Of a stretch of DNA of 26,745 bases, positions 14,350-22,318 are shown piece by piece. The position numbers and the translations under genes are program-made. Source of the DNA: a virus. Within the stretch, counting starts at the first letter, position 1. Every line of letters starts with the position of its first letter. The notes below the pieces were generated by a model. It had not been told where the DNA came from, made no database searches, and saw nothing but the letters and a program-made list of their open reading frames with translations. The stretch is from IMG/VR virus record IMGVR_UViG_3300010300_000086, positions 1 to 26,745 of that record; one strand, 5' to 3'.

Positions 14350-14558
14350 TCAGTCTCCTTCTTCTTTTGTAATTTAGGATGAGGTGTTCTATCGTTGTAG
14401 ATATCACCTGCAAGTGCCTGTATTTGTTCAACCAACATAGTTACTTTAAATACATCATATTCTCTATCTGCACTTTTGTATTTTTCTCTATGTGCTTGTA
14501 CGGCTAAACCGTGCATAGCACTGACCTTATCCATTAGTTGTTGTATTGTATGTTGCAT
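14346..14558 (-). CDS. small hypothetical protein (70 aa)
   Basis: A 70-residue helical protein (IQQLMDKVSAMHGLAVQAHR, then YDVFKVTMLVEQIQALAGDI) with a Lys-rich end (HPKLQKKKETE). It begins at a TAATG junction with the DNA polymerase stop and overlaps the dehydrogenase start by 4 bp, so it is embedded in the operon. In T4, gene 43 has regulatory neighbours such as regA, but I see no RegA similarity. Function unknown. Confidence 0.6.
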   Translation of the reverse strand: MQHTIQQLMDKVSAMHGLAVQAHREKYKSADREYDVFKVTMLVEQIQALAGDIYNDRTPHPKLQKKKETE

Positions 14559-17230
14559 TATTCACCTCCAAAGTCAAACAAACTATTGAACGTATTGTTC
14601 TGTTTAGTGTCTTCTAAATCATAGTTAAGCACACCAATTAGGTTATCTAGTTTGTTATCAATAATAGTTGATTCCATTGCATCTCCATCAAACGGCAGTT
14701 CTTTAAACCAATCTGGAATACGTAATTCATCCGTTGGATACGCAACACTTGTAAAGCCCAAAGGATTCTGTTTTAGTTTGCAAACAATAACTTTCATACC
14801 ATCTACAATCTCTTGCGAATACTTGTCACCGTTCATACGTTTCAGTGTATTCCAATTGATACTTGCTCTTACATGTCCAGGCATGTTTGCTTTACCTTGC
14901 TTCTCCTCAAGACGTTGATAATGTCCAATTTTGTTTGCACGTTTAGGTGCACCTTTTTCAAACCCAGGACGTAATTTAAACTCCTTACGAAATTCTGTAA
15001 TACGATCTAGTACTTTTCTTTCTTCAACATCAGTAAGTACCATAAGCAATAGTTCGCTTAAGAACTCCTGCATGAATACTGGAGTATCTGATCTACGCAA
15101 GTCCAAGCCCATTGCTTTTACTTTGCCCGGCTTGCCTTCTACGTCAGTTCTAAAGCCTTCGTTGTCAATTACTAATGCCGCATAACGTTTCTTAGTAATA
15201 TACAATCCGCTTTTTGCAACAATCTCTCTACCTGCCGCAATAACATCTGCACGACTCTTTGGACAATGAAATGCTTCTAGCATAAAGTCTATAAATGTGC
15301 TGTCAACTGCTTCACTTACTTGATCATATAGTTTAATAGCGTTCTCTGTACTCCACGGAATTTCGCCTTTGTCAATACCTTCTTTAAGAGTTGGGTAAGC
15401 ACTAAAGTAAACAGAGTCTGTATCACCATATATAACTGCATCACCTACGTGATCATATGTACCTGTAATAACTTTGTTTGCTTCTGCACTCATGTGTTTA
15501 ACAATAGTACGACCTGATAGTGTAGTTGACTGTCCTATACGTTTGTCAAAGAATCTACAACCTGGATTAAGAATAGCACCATACAAACTGTTCAAGTTAA
15601 TCTTTTTAACAAGTTGTCTCTTGTCCCAATACTCAATTTCTGTAGCATTGCCGGCATCTTTAGCCTTCTTTAACATCGCTTGTAGTTCTTTACGTTCACT
15701 GTACCAACGTTTAAGTAGTCCAGGGATAACACCTTCGTGTTCTGTTGTAAAGATAGTACCGTTTGCACTAAGCATCCAAGGTTGATTACTGTCAAATATA
15801 AGTTTGTATATCTCTGCACCAGATAGTACATCACTTTGTCCGTTTTCCCAATCCACAGTTAGTGCAGTATCACGTTTTTGTTCCATAACTGCTTCATATT
15901 CTTCTGTTGAAAAACGTCCTTCCCAACTACCTGCAAAGGATTTTTTCTTAAGGCCCATGTCTTCTCGTACACGAGCATCTGAAATGTCTGGACGTAGTTG
16001 TCCAACAACTGTTGCTGGATCCATATTCAATGCACGAATAACACTAGGATACAGACTATTCAAGTCCATACTAGCAATCCACTTGTGCAAACCTTTTTTC
16101 GGAAACGCAACATAAGCACCTGCCGCTTGTGTGTTTTCTTCATCACGGTGCGGACGATTAGGTACTTGCATACCACGTCTATGTGCTTCATTAACAATCG
16201 CTTGTTCTGTAACTGCTACTGCACCCATAGTGGTCTGTAGCAAAACAGTATTTGCATGAGCTAGTTCGTTACTGAGATCAATAAATCTTAGTTTTTTGTC
16301 CAGCTTGTCCAGTAGTGCGGTATCTTGAATGTTGTATTCAATGAACTTTCTAAAGTCATTGTTGTACAGTTGATCCAAAGTGCCTTCATAAGGAACTTTG
16401 TTTTCTCCAACTTCAATTTCGCCAATGGCATCAAGTCTATATGTGTGTCTTTCTTCATATGTATATTTACGATAAAGTTCTAAACTATCTAAGTGTACTC
16501 TGCCTATTAGGTCAAAGGTTACAGCTGATTTACCATATTTTTCATATTCACGTTTTTTAGGAAGTTGTCCCCACAAACAAAAACGTCTTGTGTCGTCTTT
16601 GCTTAGTACACGACTAGTTCTGTTTACAGTATACGGAATATCATAACCTTCACTGTTCCAACCTGATAAAATATCAGCATCTTCAATTAATGTTAAGAAA
16701 GTATCAATCATTTCACTTTCTTTTTCAAACAACATTACATTGTCAATACCTTCTAATTCTACTTTTGCTTGTTCCATAGTAAGTGTCTTGGGTGGAACTG
16801 CTAAACAAATCATTGTTTCCATCCACTGCAAGTAAACACTTATAGAAGTGATTGGCATAAACGGATCAGCCGGATCAGCAAAGCCACGTTCTGGATCGAA
16901 GTCAGTCTCAATATCAAAAAATGCAATGTTTAGTTTAGGTGCGTCCTGATTGAGATAGTTTTCACTTAGGCATTGGAATATAGGATTGATGTCGCTTTCA
17001 AACATCTTCTTGCCTTTATTAATAGCAAGTTCTTTACGAAACTCTTTTGTGTTCTTACACACAATTCTACTAATAGGATCGCCGTAGATGCTTTTAAATT
17101 TACCTTTTGGATCTTCGTAATAAAATGTATATTTGATCGGATACTCAGTAAACTTTCTTTTGCCGTCTTTACGTTCTACAACACGTACAATGTCACTGTC
17201 TCTATCAAATAATGCGTCTACGTAACTCAA
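14558..17230 (-). CDS. 43: replicative DNA polymerase, family B (T4 gp43-like)
   Basis: An 890-residue family-B polymerase (T4 gp43 is 898 aa). The 3'-5' exonuclease has FFDIETDFD (104-112), SGWNSEGYDIPY (189-200) and YNIQDTALLD (299-308). Polymerase motifs are MDLNSLYPS (388-396, motif A), KKINLNSLYG (542-551, motif B) and YGDTDSVYF (601-609, motif C), with KKRYAAL following. The C-terminus SLFDF (883-887) looks like the clamp-binding peptide of T4/RB69 polymerase. Start codon is TTG at 17230 directly after the oxygenase TAA, with GGGAG about 6 bases upstream; no nearby ATG fits. Expressed in the DsbA unit. Confidence 0.96.
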   Translation of the reverse strand: MSYVDALFDRDSDIVRVVERKDGKRKFTEYPIKYTFYYEDPKGKFKSIYGDPISRIVCKNTKEFRKELAINKGKKMFESDINPIFQCLSENYLNQDAPKLNIAFFDIETDFDPERGFADPADPFMPITSISVYLQWMETMICLAVPPKTLTMEQAKVELEGIDNVMLFEKESEMIDTFLTLIEDADILSGWNSEGYDIPYTVNRTSRVLSKDDTRRFCLWGQLPKKREYEKYGKSAVTFDLIGRVHLDSLELYRKYTYEERHTYRLDAIGEIEVGENKVPYEGTLDQLYNNDFRKFIEYNIQDTALLDKLDKKLRFIDLSNELAHANTVLLQTTMGAVAVTEQAIVNEAHRRGMQVPNRPHRDEENTQAAGAYVAFPKKGLHKWIASMDLNSLYPSVIRALNMDPATVVGQLRPDISDARVREDMGLKKKSFAGSWEGRFSTEEYEAVMEQKRDTALTVDWENGQSDVLSGAEIYKLIFDSNQPWMLSANGTIFTTEHEGVIPGLLKRWYSERKELQAMLKKAKDAGNATEIEYWDKRQLVKKINLNSLYGAILNPGCRFFDKRIGQSTTLSGRTIVKHMSAEANKVITGTYDHVGDAVIYGDTDSVYFSAYPTLKEGIDKGEIPWSTENAIKLYDQVSEAVDSTFIDFMLEAFHCPKSRADVIAAGREIVAKSGLYITKKRYAALVIDNEGFRTDVEGKPGKVKAMGLDLRRSDTPVFMQEFLSELLLMVLTDVEERKVLDRITEFRKEFKLRPGFEKGAPKRANKIGHYQRLEEKQGKANMPGHVRASINWNTLKRMNGDKYSQEIVDGMKVIVCKLKQNPLGFTSVAYPTDELRIPDWFKELPFDGDAMESTIIDNKLDNLIGVLNYDLEDTKQNNTFNSLFDFGGE

Positions 17231-17833
17231 TTAATTCTCCCTATAAGTAATGTCATTAATGTTTCCTGCTAAAATATATCTTGTTGTGTTTACAGGATAT
17301 ACTTTATGATGTATGGTACTAGGAAACATGACTACCATATCATTATACACTGGTAAGTTGACTTCGTCAACCGGAAAGATCTCGTTTTTGGACTCTTGCA
17401 TTTCAACAAATGTAAGTGGATTGTTACTTTCTCCTACATCTAAATAGTAAACCCAACTACAACGACTCAGTGTACCGTGTTCGTGCTGTGGACAACCTTG
17501 TCCGGGCAAGCTCTCTTGGAACCATACTTCTGCATCAATATCTAAGTTACCAGTGTCATGCCATATTTGATCAGTTATGAACTTAGGACCTCGCGGCCCT
17601 ACAACATTATGGCAATACCATAAATGTATTTGATCTAATAAAGGATTAAGTATGTCATGATCAAGATGTATGTCATGCCCGGTCTTCCAAGACTCGTTAG
17701 TAGGCTGACTTTCATCTTTTAATTTAAGAAAATGTTCAACAATAGATTGTCTAGATTGTTTGTTTACCCCTAATGGTCCATGCCGAATAGCAGTGGGGTG
17801 CGAGATGTATAGTGTACTACAACTTAACTTCAT
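17231..17833 (-). CDS. 2-oxoglutarate/Fe(II)-dependent oxygenase-like protein (second copy type)
   Basis: A 200-residue oxygenase-fold protein with QHEHGTLSRCSWVYYLDV (116-133, iron ligands H117/H119), PLTFVEM (139-145), VYNDMVVMFPSTIHHKVYPV (162-181, distal His H175/H176) and RYILAGN (185-191, candidate 2-oxoglutarate Arg). The layout parallels the protein at 5338-5919 but identity is low, so they are distant family members, not a recent duplication. Substrate unknown. It directly precedes the polymerase (TAA then TTG). A 74 bp gap upstream holds a palindrome and a late-promoter-like AATAAATA. Confidence 0.75.
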   Translation of the reverse strand: MKLSCSTLYISHPTAIRHGPLGVNKQSRQSIVEHFLKLKDESQPTNESWKTGHDIHLDHDILNPLLDQIHLWYCHNVVGPRGPKFITDQIWHDTGNLDIDAEVWFQESLPGQGCPQHEHGTLSRCSWVYYLDVGESNNPLTFVEMQESKNEIFPVDEVNLPVYNDMVVMFPSTIHHKVYPVNTTRYILAGNINDITYREN

Positions 17834-17901
17834 ATTTTCCTACGTTGCTTGTGGCCAACTTAACCTTCTACATGCCTGGCAATTGCCTTTGGCGTTACTA
17901 T

Positions 17902-17909
17902 TATTTATT
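17902..17909 (-). promoter_or_regulatory. candidate T4-type late promoter element (AATAAATA)
   Basis: The minus strand reads AATAAATA at 17909-17902, one mismatch from the T4 late element TATAAATA and matching the NATAAATA form I recall for marine T4-like phages. It overlaps the stop codon of the upstream membrane-protein gene and lies about 70 bases before the oxygenase start. In AT-rich DNA such an 8-mer can be chance, hence low confidence. Confidence 0.3.
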
Positions 17910-18126
17910 AAAACAGCAAACCCGCAACATAAATTACGGTTAATCCTGCATTTAATACTACTAAACTTTTTTCTTTCCACAAAAGGCCTATTAATACCCA
18001 AAGTCCATTACTAACAATAAATGCGTAAATGTAATAAGGGTATAAATTAAAAGCGGCCATTGTAGCGGCAACTAGTAGACATGCCGTACTAAACCATGCT
18101 AATGGTTGATAGGGTTTTACCACCAT
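17908..18126 (-). CDS. small integral membrane protein (72 aa)
   Basis: A 72-residue protein with two or three predicted membrane helices: PLAWFSTACLLVAATMAAF (about 8-26), YIYAFIVSNGLWVLIGLLW (about 32-50) and SLVVLNAGLTVIYVAGLLF (54-72), separated by short loops with WKEK. It overlaps the preceding membrane-protein gene by 10 bp. Together the two could form one small multi-helix complex; the helical pattern faintly recalls half-size transporter units. No holin-specific signature, though a lysis role cannot be excluded. Function unknown. Confidence 0.62.
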   Translation of the reverse strand: MVVKPYQPLAWFSTACLLVAATMAAFNLYPYYIYAFIVSNGLWVLIGLLWKEKSLVVLNAGLTVIYVAGLLF

Positions 18127-18398
18127 AGTGCCGCAACTCCATATCCAAATACATTAATAACAGCAAAGTAACCTGTTAATAACATTACCCATGCCGCGCC
18201 TCTGCGTACAGCCGCGTAGCATTGTGTAACCGATCCTACAAAAAAGAACGGATAGATAATAAGCATATTAGGATCTACAGCATTAAATGCCAAGGTTAAA
18301 CTTGCCATAACTGTAAATACAAAACTTATTAATTCGAATCCAAAAGCAATCTTGTCACTTTTGTAACTGTTGATCCAAAAATCTTTTACCTTTTGCAT
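18117..18398 (-). CDS. small integral membrane protein (93 aa)
   Basis: A 93-residue protein with a charged N-terminus (MQKVKDFWINSYKSDKIAFG) and about three hydrophobic helices: FELISFVFTVMASLTLAFN, MLIIYPFFFVGSVTQCYAA and AAWVMLLTGYFAVINVFGYG. The RRG between helices 2 and 3 suggests a cytoplasmic loop. I recall similar unnamed membrane proteins in marine T4-like phages. It touches the DsbA-like stop and overlaps the following membrane-protein gene by 10 bp. Transport, membrane remodelling or lysis are all possible; none is supported directly. Confidence 0.65.
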   Translation of the reverse strand: MQKVKDFWINSYKSDKIAFGFELISFVFTVMASLTLAFNAVDPNMLIIYPFFFVGSVTQCYAAVRRGAAWVMLLTGYFAVINVFGYGVAALWW

Positions 18399-18661
18399 TA
18401 CGGCTTGTCTTTGCCGACTGTAACAACAAGTGTTTCTAGATCGTCAAACTCATCAGCAACTTTTTCCCAATCGCCTTTGTGTGCAACCTTAATTGCTTTG
18501 TTAATAAGAGCTGGTTTAATATCCAGTTCTTCTGCTACTGCTTTTACTGTTTCTTTAAGACCTGTGCTTAGATCTTCAATTTCACGTAACACTGTTGCGC
18601 CTTCGTTAACCAAACGTTCTAGTTTAGCCTTCTCGTCGCCACCGTATACTCTATCACTCAT
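18398..18661 (-). CDS. dsbA: DsbA-like double-stranded DNA-binding protein
   Basis: An 87-residue, highly charged helical protein (KLERLVNEGATVLREIEDLS, then KETVKAVAEELDIKPALINK, ending LVVTVGKDKP). Length and helix pattern fit T4 DsbA (89 aa), which binds double-stranded DNA near late promoters and modulates late transcription; relatives in marine T4-like phages have a very similar N-terminus as I recall it. The first gene after a perfect promoter and a strong AGGAG, so probably expressed early and abundantly. In T4 dsbA lies beside rnh and 33; here it leads the unit containing polymerase. Confidence 0.62.
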   Translation of the reverse strand: MSDRVYGGDEKAKLERLVNEGATVLREIEDLSTGLKETVKAVAEELDIKPALINKAIKVAHKGDWEKVADEFDDLETLVVTVGKDKP

Positions 18662-18686
18662 AAGATTCTCCTTTAATTTAATCTAT

Positions 18687-18715
18687 ATTATACATTATTT
18701 TAGGGACGTTGTCAA
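18687..18715 (-). promoter_or_regulatory. consensus sigma70-type promoter upstream of dsbA-like gene
   Basis: On the minus strand TTGACA (18715-18710), 17 bp, TATAAT (18692-18687): exact consensus in the 68 bp gap after the GNAT-like gene. Expected start near 18681, then AAAGGAG before the ATG at 18661. It would transcribe the DsbA-like, membrane, oxygenase, polymerase and nucleotide-sugar genes. Confidence 0.88.
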
Positions 18716-18729
18716 GTGTTATTTTGCCA

Positions 18730-19161
18730 TTATCTTGGCGGACAAATTTCAAAACCGTTAATTTGCTTCTTATATTCATCTGCATAGCCAACGTATATGT
18801 ACTTAACACCTTTGGCTTTGTAATATGCACATTCGTGGCGTAGACTCTTTAAACCTAGGAATAATTTGGGGTTTTTGTAGTTCCATGCGAACTGTATTGC
18901 TTCTACATTGTGCTTATTGAAGTTATGATAAAAGCTAAATGCGACTAGGTTCTTATTACTGTAGTATCCAATTATATCACTACGTGGTGCACATAAGTCT
19001 TCATTAAACAAAGGCATTACACTTTCAAATTGTTTGTACTTACAGTAATGATCGTATATTTCTTGTAATTGTTCTACTGGAGGATTCTCAAACAGTACAG
19101 CCGATTTAGACATTCTATAGTTTGTTTTCGATAGATCAATTCTAGCATATATATCACTCAC
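18730..19161 (-). CDS. GNAT-fold protein resembling arginyl-tRNA-protein transferase C-terminal domain
   Basis: A 143-residue protein. Residues about 70-143 follow the pattern of the GNAT-like catalytic domain of arginyl/leucyl-tRNA-protein transferases: LVAFSFYHNF, then FAWNYKNPKLFLGLKSLRHE (compare YDP.....SLGTYSALxE), then AKGVKYIYVGYADEYKKQ (compare LGLxYxYLGYY...C) and GFEICPP. Start is GTG (19161), overlapping the upstream TGA by 4 bp. If correct it could aminoacylate or acylate proteins, tagging them for turnover by the N-degron route or acting on another amine. The N-terminal cysteine-rich part of true ATE enzymes is absent. General GNAT acetyltransferase remains the alternative. Confidence 0.5.
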   Translation of the reverse strand: MSDIYARIDLSKTNYRMSKSAVLFENPPVEQLQEIYDHYCKYKQFESVMPLFNEDLCAPRSDIIGYYSNKNLVAFSFYHNFNKHNVEAIQFAWNYKNPKLFLGLKSLRHECAYYKAKGVKYIYVGYADEYKKQINGFEICPPR

Positions 19162-19655
19162 CGTTCTTGTACCTCTGTTTTATAATCTTGCGGCCAGTTC
19201 TTATAGTAGTCTTTCTTTTCTAGCCATGCCCTTGCAGTATTTAACTTTTCTTTTTCTTGTATAAGCACTAAGCCATATTTTCCATGATTTAGTTTTACAC
19301 CTTGTACTTCTTCAGGATCAAGTGGATGGTCTTCTAGTGCAACATACCCACGTTTGTCTAACATAGGTTTAGTATCGTCGATAATTTTACTTAAATTGTT
19401 TGCAGTTATACGGTCGTAGTCGAACCCTAATACAACTACTTCTTTGCCTTTAGGCCAATGATATGTATAGTTTTCTATTTCTGCACGTATCCACACGTCT
19501 AATTCAAATGAACCGTCAAGCCAATGTGTTAGAACAGAATTGTCTAACCAAGCCTTTTTAGCATATGGACATGGAGGTAAGTTATTAAATGTTTTAGAGG
19601 GTTTGCTTAAAAAGTTTTGTATCCAATCATCTATGGATGATTCGAAGCTCTGCAT
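19158..19655 (-). CDS. hypothetical protein (165 aa)
   Basis: A soluble protein with a recognisable but unnamed layout: LPPCPYAKKAWLDN (about 26-39), GKEVVVLGFDYD (about 69-80), RGYVALEDHPLDPEEVQGVK (about 102-121), then KYGLVLIQEKEKL and a Trp/Tyr-rich end (DYYKNWPQDY). The PCPYAKKA start with a single Cys and the HPLDPE stretch suggest an alpha/beta domain that might bind a small ligand. I associate the same order of motifs with unnamed marine-phage proteins but cannot name it. It follows the capsid-cargo cluster by 2 bases. Confidence 0.62.
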   Translation of the reverse strand: MQSFESSIDDWIQNFLSKPSKTFNNLPPCPYAKKAWLDNSVLTHWLDGSFELDVWIRAEIENYTYHWPKGKEVVVLGFDYDRITANNLSKIIDDTKPMLDKRGYVALEDHPLDPEEVQGVKLNHGKYGLVLIQEKEKLNTARAWLEKKDYYKNWPQDYKTEVQER

Positions 19656-19657
19656 TA

Positions 19658-20284
19658 CTACATCTTAACGCAGTTGTCTACAGTCTTGCCGCCTTTTTTC
19701 TTAGTTCCCATACGCTTGTAGCCTTTCCAGCATACTTTGCCGTCAACACCTTTTTGCTTTTCTTCGTCAAGTGTAGTGTAACTTGGCTTACCGCAATCAG
19801 CACACAGACCTTTTGCTTCGTTTAATTTTGATTGCAAATAATCTGCATATGATTTTGAATCTGTAGTTTTTGTTTTTGGTTTGTCAGGAACTGCATCTTT
19901 GTCGTACTTGTATTTTGGATCGCCTGCTTTATATCTTTGCCATGCTTTTGAATTTGTATTCTTATCGACATTAGTAACTGTCATAGTAGCTTCTTCTTCT
20001 TCTTTAATGTTAGCTTTTTTAGATTCAGAAACTTCGTCAAATTTTTGTTCATAGTCTAGATGATGATATACACTACCTAAATAGTCTGCGGCTTTAGTAA
20101 TCTTTGCTTGTACCCAACCTTCAAGTCCTTGTTCTTCACTTACGCCTTTAAGCATTTCGTGTAGTTTAATACCGTACTTGGCAATTTTGTATAGATCACC
20201 TCTAGCCATTTGCACTTCATGGTCTCTTTCAACCTTGTATGCCATGTCAGCTAGACCGTTTTCTTTTAAATCTTTTTCTCTCAT
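19658..20284 (-). CDS. putative capsid-targeted protein, helical domain plus basic Cys-containing tail (208 aa)
   Basis: Starts MREKDLKEN, offering an LKE cut site of T4 gp21 type. A helical domain follows (VQMARGDLYKIAKYGIKLHE, then EGWVQAKITKAADYLGSVYH, residues 23-79), then a charged low-complexity linker. The C-terminal module has CADCGKP, VCWKGYKRMGTKKKGGK and a last Cys (DNCVKM). I recall both domains recurring in marine T4-like phages, mixed with others, in unnamed proteins. The basic tail could bind DNA or capsid wall. Last gene of the cluster. Cleavage and packaging are inference. Confidence 0.6.
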   Translation of the reverse strand: MREKDLKENGLADMAYKVERDHEVQMARGDLYKIAKYGIKLHEMLKGVSEEQGLEGWVQAKITKAADYLGSVYHHLDYEQKFDEVSESKKANIKEEEEATMTVTNVDKNTNSKAWQRYKAGDPKYKYDKDAVPDKPKTKTTDSKSYADYLQSKLNEAKGLCADCGKPSYTTLDEEKQKGVDGKVCWKGYKRMGTKKKGGKTVDNCVKM

Positions 20285-20293
20285 CGTATTATC

Positions 20294-20641
20294 CTATTTT
20301 TTTCTTTTAACTATTGAGCCACCGCTAAGTAAACCACTACCGCCCATGTCTAATCCGTTCTTTGCAGTACCATCTTTGTTTAGTGCTTGTTTTGCTTTAG
20401 GAACACCGTTTTTGTCACGTTTAGCATTGTTAGAGTGTATAGCGCCGACAGTCACATGTCCGGCATGGGTTCCACCTGGTGTACCACCTTGTGTTGCTGT
20501 TTCTTTCATTGCTTTATTCTTAGCATAGCAGTCACAATGCTTACAGTCTGGACCGCATTTACATTCCGTTACAGGCTGTCCGCAACATGCTTTTGGGCAC
20601 ATTTCTTTCTTTGCTTCTATAAAAAGTTCTCTTATTAACAT
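20294..20641 (-). CDS. putative capsid-targeted cysteine-rich protein (115 aa)
   Basis: Begins MLIRELFIEAKKE, close in shape to the T4 capsid-targeting peptide (FIE then A). Residues 15-38 hold eight cysteines (CPKACCGQ, ECKCGPDCKHCDCY), a likely metal-binding knuckle; the rest is Gly/Thr-rich and apparently disordered, ending VKRKK. A comparable Cys-rich stretch occurs near the N-terminus of the protein at 25743-26612. Function unknown; a zinc-binding accessory delivered with DNA is one possibility. Confidence 0.6.
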   Translation of the reverse strand: MLIRELFIEAKKEMCPKACCGQPVTECKCGPDCKHCDCYAKNKAMKETATQGGTPGGTHAGHVTVGAIHSNNAKRDKNGVPKAKQALNKDGTAKNGLDMGGSGLLSGGSIVKRKK

Positions 20642-20660
20642 GCTAGTATTTACCTTTTTT

Positions 20661-21560
20661 CTATCTGCTTATACCCATTTTTTTAAGAGTAGCAGTATTT
20701 GCTTTCTTAAAATCAGCTTGAGACTGATCCATATCTTTTTTCATAGCCGCAAGTTTATCATACTTTTTTGGATCTTTATCATTAAGGCTATGTTTCGTAC
20801 CAGACAAAGTTTTAATATCTACTGTTTTTCCTTTATCCTTATCAATACTAACAGACATATCTCCGGAACTTATAGAGGTATTATCTGCACTTATAAGTTT
20901 ACCACTCATATCATAAGTTGCTTTTTGATCTATACCAGCCCCTTTAATAGTAGTACCAAAGTCTACTGTTACAGTCTTCTTTGCAATATCGTGTGTTTGC
21001 TGTAGACCTCCCATCTTAGGTGTTTCGTATTTTAACAGGTTACCATCTCCTGAAAAAGTATATGTTCCTGCTCCACTAGATACTGTACGGTTACCGTTTT
21101 TATCTGTTTGTGTGCTTACACCATTGTCGTTTGTGCCGTCCGGAGTATCAGCACCAGGTGCTGGTGGAGGAGTTGGCATTTTTATTACATCTATATTCTT
21201 AGGCGCCATTTGTCCAGGACCTATATCGTTACCTGTGTCCATGGTTGCACTCATTGTTGTCATGTTATTAAGTTTATCTAATGGAGTGTCTACTTTTTGC
21301 ATATCACCTGCCGCTACTGCGTTTACCATAGTGCCTAACAGTACTGCCATTAATGTTAAATTTTTAGCAGTCTTTGGAATTTTTTTAATTATAGGTGTTA
21401 CTTTTGATAATAAGTTCTTAGGAAGTTTTTTTAAACTATCTGCAATACCTTCTTGTAATTGTTGCGGAGTGCTTTCTTTCAATTGCAAGTATAAATTGTA
21501 TTCTGTTCCTTCGCTTAGGAAAGACTTAACGTCAAATTGTTTAAATTCTGTGTATCTCAT
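20661..21560 (-). CDS. putative capsid-targeted protein with one hydrophobic segment (299 aa)
   Basis: Starts MRYTEFKQFDVKSFLSEG; LSE-G (15-18) and LQE-G (35-38) fit the T4 prohead protease pattern (L/I)-x-E. A hydrophobic stretch (NLTLMAVLLGTMVNAVAAG, about 67-85) after basic helices could be a membrane anchor or internal signal. The remainder is low-complexity, Thr/Asp/Gly-rich with beta-repeat-like strings and a proline patch (MPTPPPAPG), ending in charged helices. No enzymatic motif. Possibly a virion protein that touches membrane during DNA entry; this is inference. Confidence 0.58.
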   Translation of the reverse strand: MRYTEFKQFDVKSFLSEGTEYNLYLQLKESTPQQLQEGIADSLKKLPKNLLSKVTPIIKKIPKTAKNLTLMAVLLGTMVNAVAAGDMQKVDTPLDKLNNMTTMSATMDTGNDIGPGQMAPKNIDVIKMPTPPPAPGADTPDGTNDNGVSTQTDKNGNRTVSSGAGTYTFSGDGNLLKYETPKMGGLQQTHDIAKKTVTVDFGTTIKGAGIDQKATYDMSGKLISADNTSISSGDMSVSIDKDKGKTVDIKTLSGTKHSLNDKDPKKYDKLAAMKKDMDQSQADFKKANTATLKKMGISR

Positions 21561-21580
21561 TATTTTCTCCCCGACTTCAT

Positions 21581-22318
21581 CTACTCTGCCTTTAACAAGT
21601 TTGTTACTGGGTTACGTAGATACCAAGCCATATCGTTGTATGTTTTAAAACGACTGGTTAATAATTCTTTGTTTATATCATTTTTTATTTTGCTAAACTT
21701 GTCTGGATCTCTAGTGTACATTTGTCTAGCCTTTTCACCAGCATATTTTTTAACAAATTCGCCTACATTGATCATATAATATTGTTCACAGTCTAGTATA
21801 ACTTCATTTGGAAAACCTGCACTTGGCCAACCTTCTTTGTAAGTGTCAACAACAGCATCAAACTTTGCAACCTCTTCATCACTAGGCGGCGCAAACATTT
21901 TGCGATCTTTATCATTGTATGAGGTATCTGAACCTAAGTCTTTTACTTGCGGACTACTGTAAACTTTGTATTCTCCTATTGGAACCATAAAATAGTTTGC
22001 TCCAAACTTGCCTTGTGTGCCTGGATGTGGATCCATTGTACTAAACACAGGATGCTCAATACCAAGTTTGTTCAACACATGAGGTTGTACTAAGTTTCCG
22101 GTACCTAATAATTTTTCGTCTTTGTATATGCTTCTTGGTGTGGCTTTGATAATAAGTGCTTTGTCGCCGTACATACCCGTATTACGAACCTGTCTATACA
22201 ACAAAGGCCGGTCGCCCATAGTAGCACAGATGTCAGCAACTTTGTTAGCACGATTTATAAGATGTTCTTTATTTTCTGTGCCAGACACTAGCTCTGTTAC
22301 AAATTCTTGTGATCTCAT
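21581..22318 (-). CDS. putative capsid-targeted ADP-ribosyltransferase-like protein (245 aa)
   Basis: Starts MRSQEFVTELVSG, whose QEFVTE echoes QEFIAE of T4 internal proteins. The body recalls the R-S-E ADP-ribosyltransferase fold: LLYRQVRN (39-46, R42), HPVFSTMD (89-96, S93), FGANYFMVPIGEYKVYSSP (105-123) and FPNEVILDCEQYYMI (169-183, E172 in an xEVIL-like strand). T4 Alt, itself a capsid-packaged ADP-ribosyltransferase, is a functional parallel. The match is by motif pattern only; it could be another fold. I chose 22318 because it forms an ATGA overlap with the upstream stop; a longer start lies inside that gene. Confidence 0.48.
   Translation of the reverse strand: MRSQEFVTELVSGTENKEHLINRANKVADICATMGDRPLLYRQVRNTGMYGDKALIIKATPRSIYKDEKLLGTGNLVQPHVLNKLGIEHPVFSTMDPHPGTQGKFGANYFMVPIGEYKVYSSPQVKDLGSDTSYNDKDRKMFAPPSDEEVAKFDAVVDTYKEGWPSAGFPNEVILDCEQYYMINVGEFVKKYAGEKARQMYTRDPDKFSKIKNDINKELLTSRFKTYNDMAWYLRNPVTNLLKAE

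Noticed and set aside
21112-21648. 178-residue plus-strand open frame
   Set aside because: Antisense to the 299-aa and 245-aa genes, no start signals, composition not protein-like.
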